5,731 nucleotides of DNA, taken from assembly GCA_947625585.1 (NCBI GenBank), contig CANQOZ010000077.1:1-5731 (forward strand), written 5' to 3'. Numbering within the stretch: the first letter of the stretch is position 1; each line of letters starts with the position of its first letter. The notes below the pieces were generated by a model. The model was not told the origin of the DNA. It searched no databases and saw only the letters and a program-made list of their open reading frames with translations. The DNA comes from an uncultured Eubacteriaceae bacterium. Its GTDB lineage: Bacteria > Bacillota > Clostridia > Eubacteriales > Eubacteriaceae. The position numbers were made by a program, and so were the translations under genes. Positions 5,655 to 5,731 of the stretch are shown here, in pieces.

Positions 5655-5673
5655 CAGGGGCATTTTTCTTTTT
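5643..5673 (+). terminator. Rho-independent terminator of the PTS operon
   Basis: The stem pairs AATGCCTC (5643-5650) with GGGGCATT (5657-5664): 8 pairs, one of them G-T, with a 6-base loop. A T-rich tract interrupted by one C follows to 5673. The left arm lies inside the last codons of the HAD gene and the loop holds its TAA stop. With the terminator at 539-574 it bounds the eight genes as one transcription unit. Confidence 0.88.
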
Positions 5674-5731
5674 AAGAAGCTTAACAGTTTGAACTTCATA
5701 AAGAATCTAAGTAGGAATCTATTAAGTGTTT
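5674..5731. other. Short 3' flank with no supported feature
   Basis: These 58 AT-rich bases follow the operon terminator and run to the window edge. I see no gene start, ribosome-binding site or convincing promoter on either strand. They are probably intergenic, leading to a neighbour outside the window. Confidence 0.5.

Noticed and set aside
5689..5725. Possible promoter after the operon (TTGAAC with TAGGAA or TATTAA)
   Set aside because: Matches are 3-4 of 6 per box and the better -10 has wrong spacing; no gene start is visible after it.
5630..5731. Minus-strand open frame reaching the right edge, possibly the end of a convergent gene
   Set aside because: About 33 codons, lysine- and phenylalanine-rich, running back through the terminator hairpin into the HAD gene. 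No recognisable C-terminus; chance openness in AT-rich DNA is more likely.
1..5731. CRISPR arrays, tRNA or rRNA genes, insertion sequences, phage or toxin-antitoxin genes
   Set aside because: No regularly spaced repeats, cloverleaf-like segments, terminal inverted repeats or transposase-like proteins were seen; coding sequence fills nearly all of the window.

Overview
The window looks like DNA from a low-G+C Gram-positive bacterium (Bacillota). The reading frames are AT-rich, the ribosome-binding sites are strong (AGGAGG type), GTG and TTG starts are used, the rho-independent terminators have T-tracts, and one site matches the Bacillota catabolite-response element (cre) consensus perfectly. 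The lineage within Bacillota cannot be fixed from sequence alone.

Layout: (1) positions 1-491 hold the 3' end of a sugar ABC-transporter solute-binding protein gene, open at the left edge. (2) Positions 492-615 are intergenic. They hold a cre-like site, a perfect 10-bp terminator hairpin, a weak candidate -10 box, and a full cre match just before the first gene of the next operon. (3) Positions 616-5654 are one tightly packed operon of eight genes on the + strand: EIIA, EIIB, EIIC and EIID of a mannose-family phosphotransferase system (PTS); a 106-residue two-helix membrane protein of unknown function; an 85-residue HPr-like protein; class I mannose-6-phosphate isomerase (ManA); and a Cof-type HAD phosphatase. 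Gaps are 12 bases or fewer and several genes abut or overlap. (4) A second terminator at 5643-5673 closes the operon, with its loop over the last stop codon. (5) The final 58 bases show nothing I can support.

How the genes fit together: the four EII components would import and phosphorylate a hexose (mannose is the best guess, because manA is in the operon). ManA would convert mannose 6-phosphate to fructose 6-phosphate for glycolysis. The HAD enzyme could dephosphorylate excess sugar phosphate. Enzyme I and ordinary HPr must be encoded elsewhere.

The most interesting part is the pair of small genes between EIID and ManA. The HPr-like protein keeps the length and core pattern of HPr but has lysine at the catalytic histidine position and leucine at the regulatory serine position, so it should not be phosphorylatable at either classical site. 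It follows directly after a small membrane hairpin protein translationally coupled to EIID. Together they may be an undescribed regulatory or structural accessory of this transporter; this is inference.
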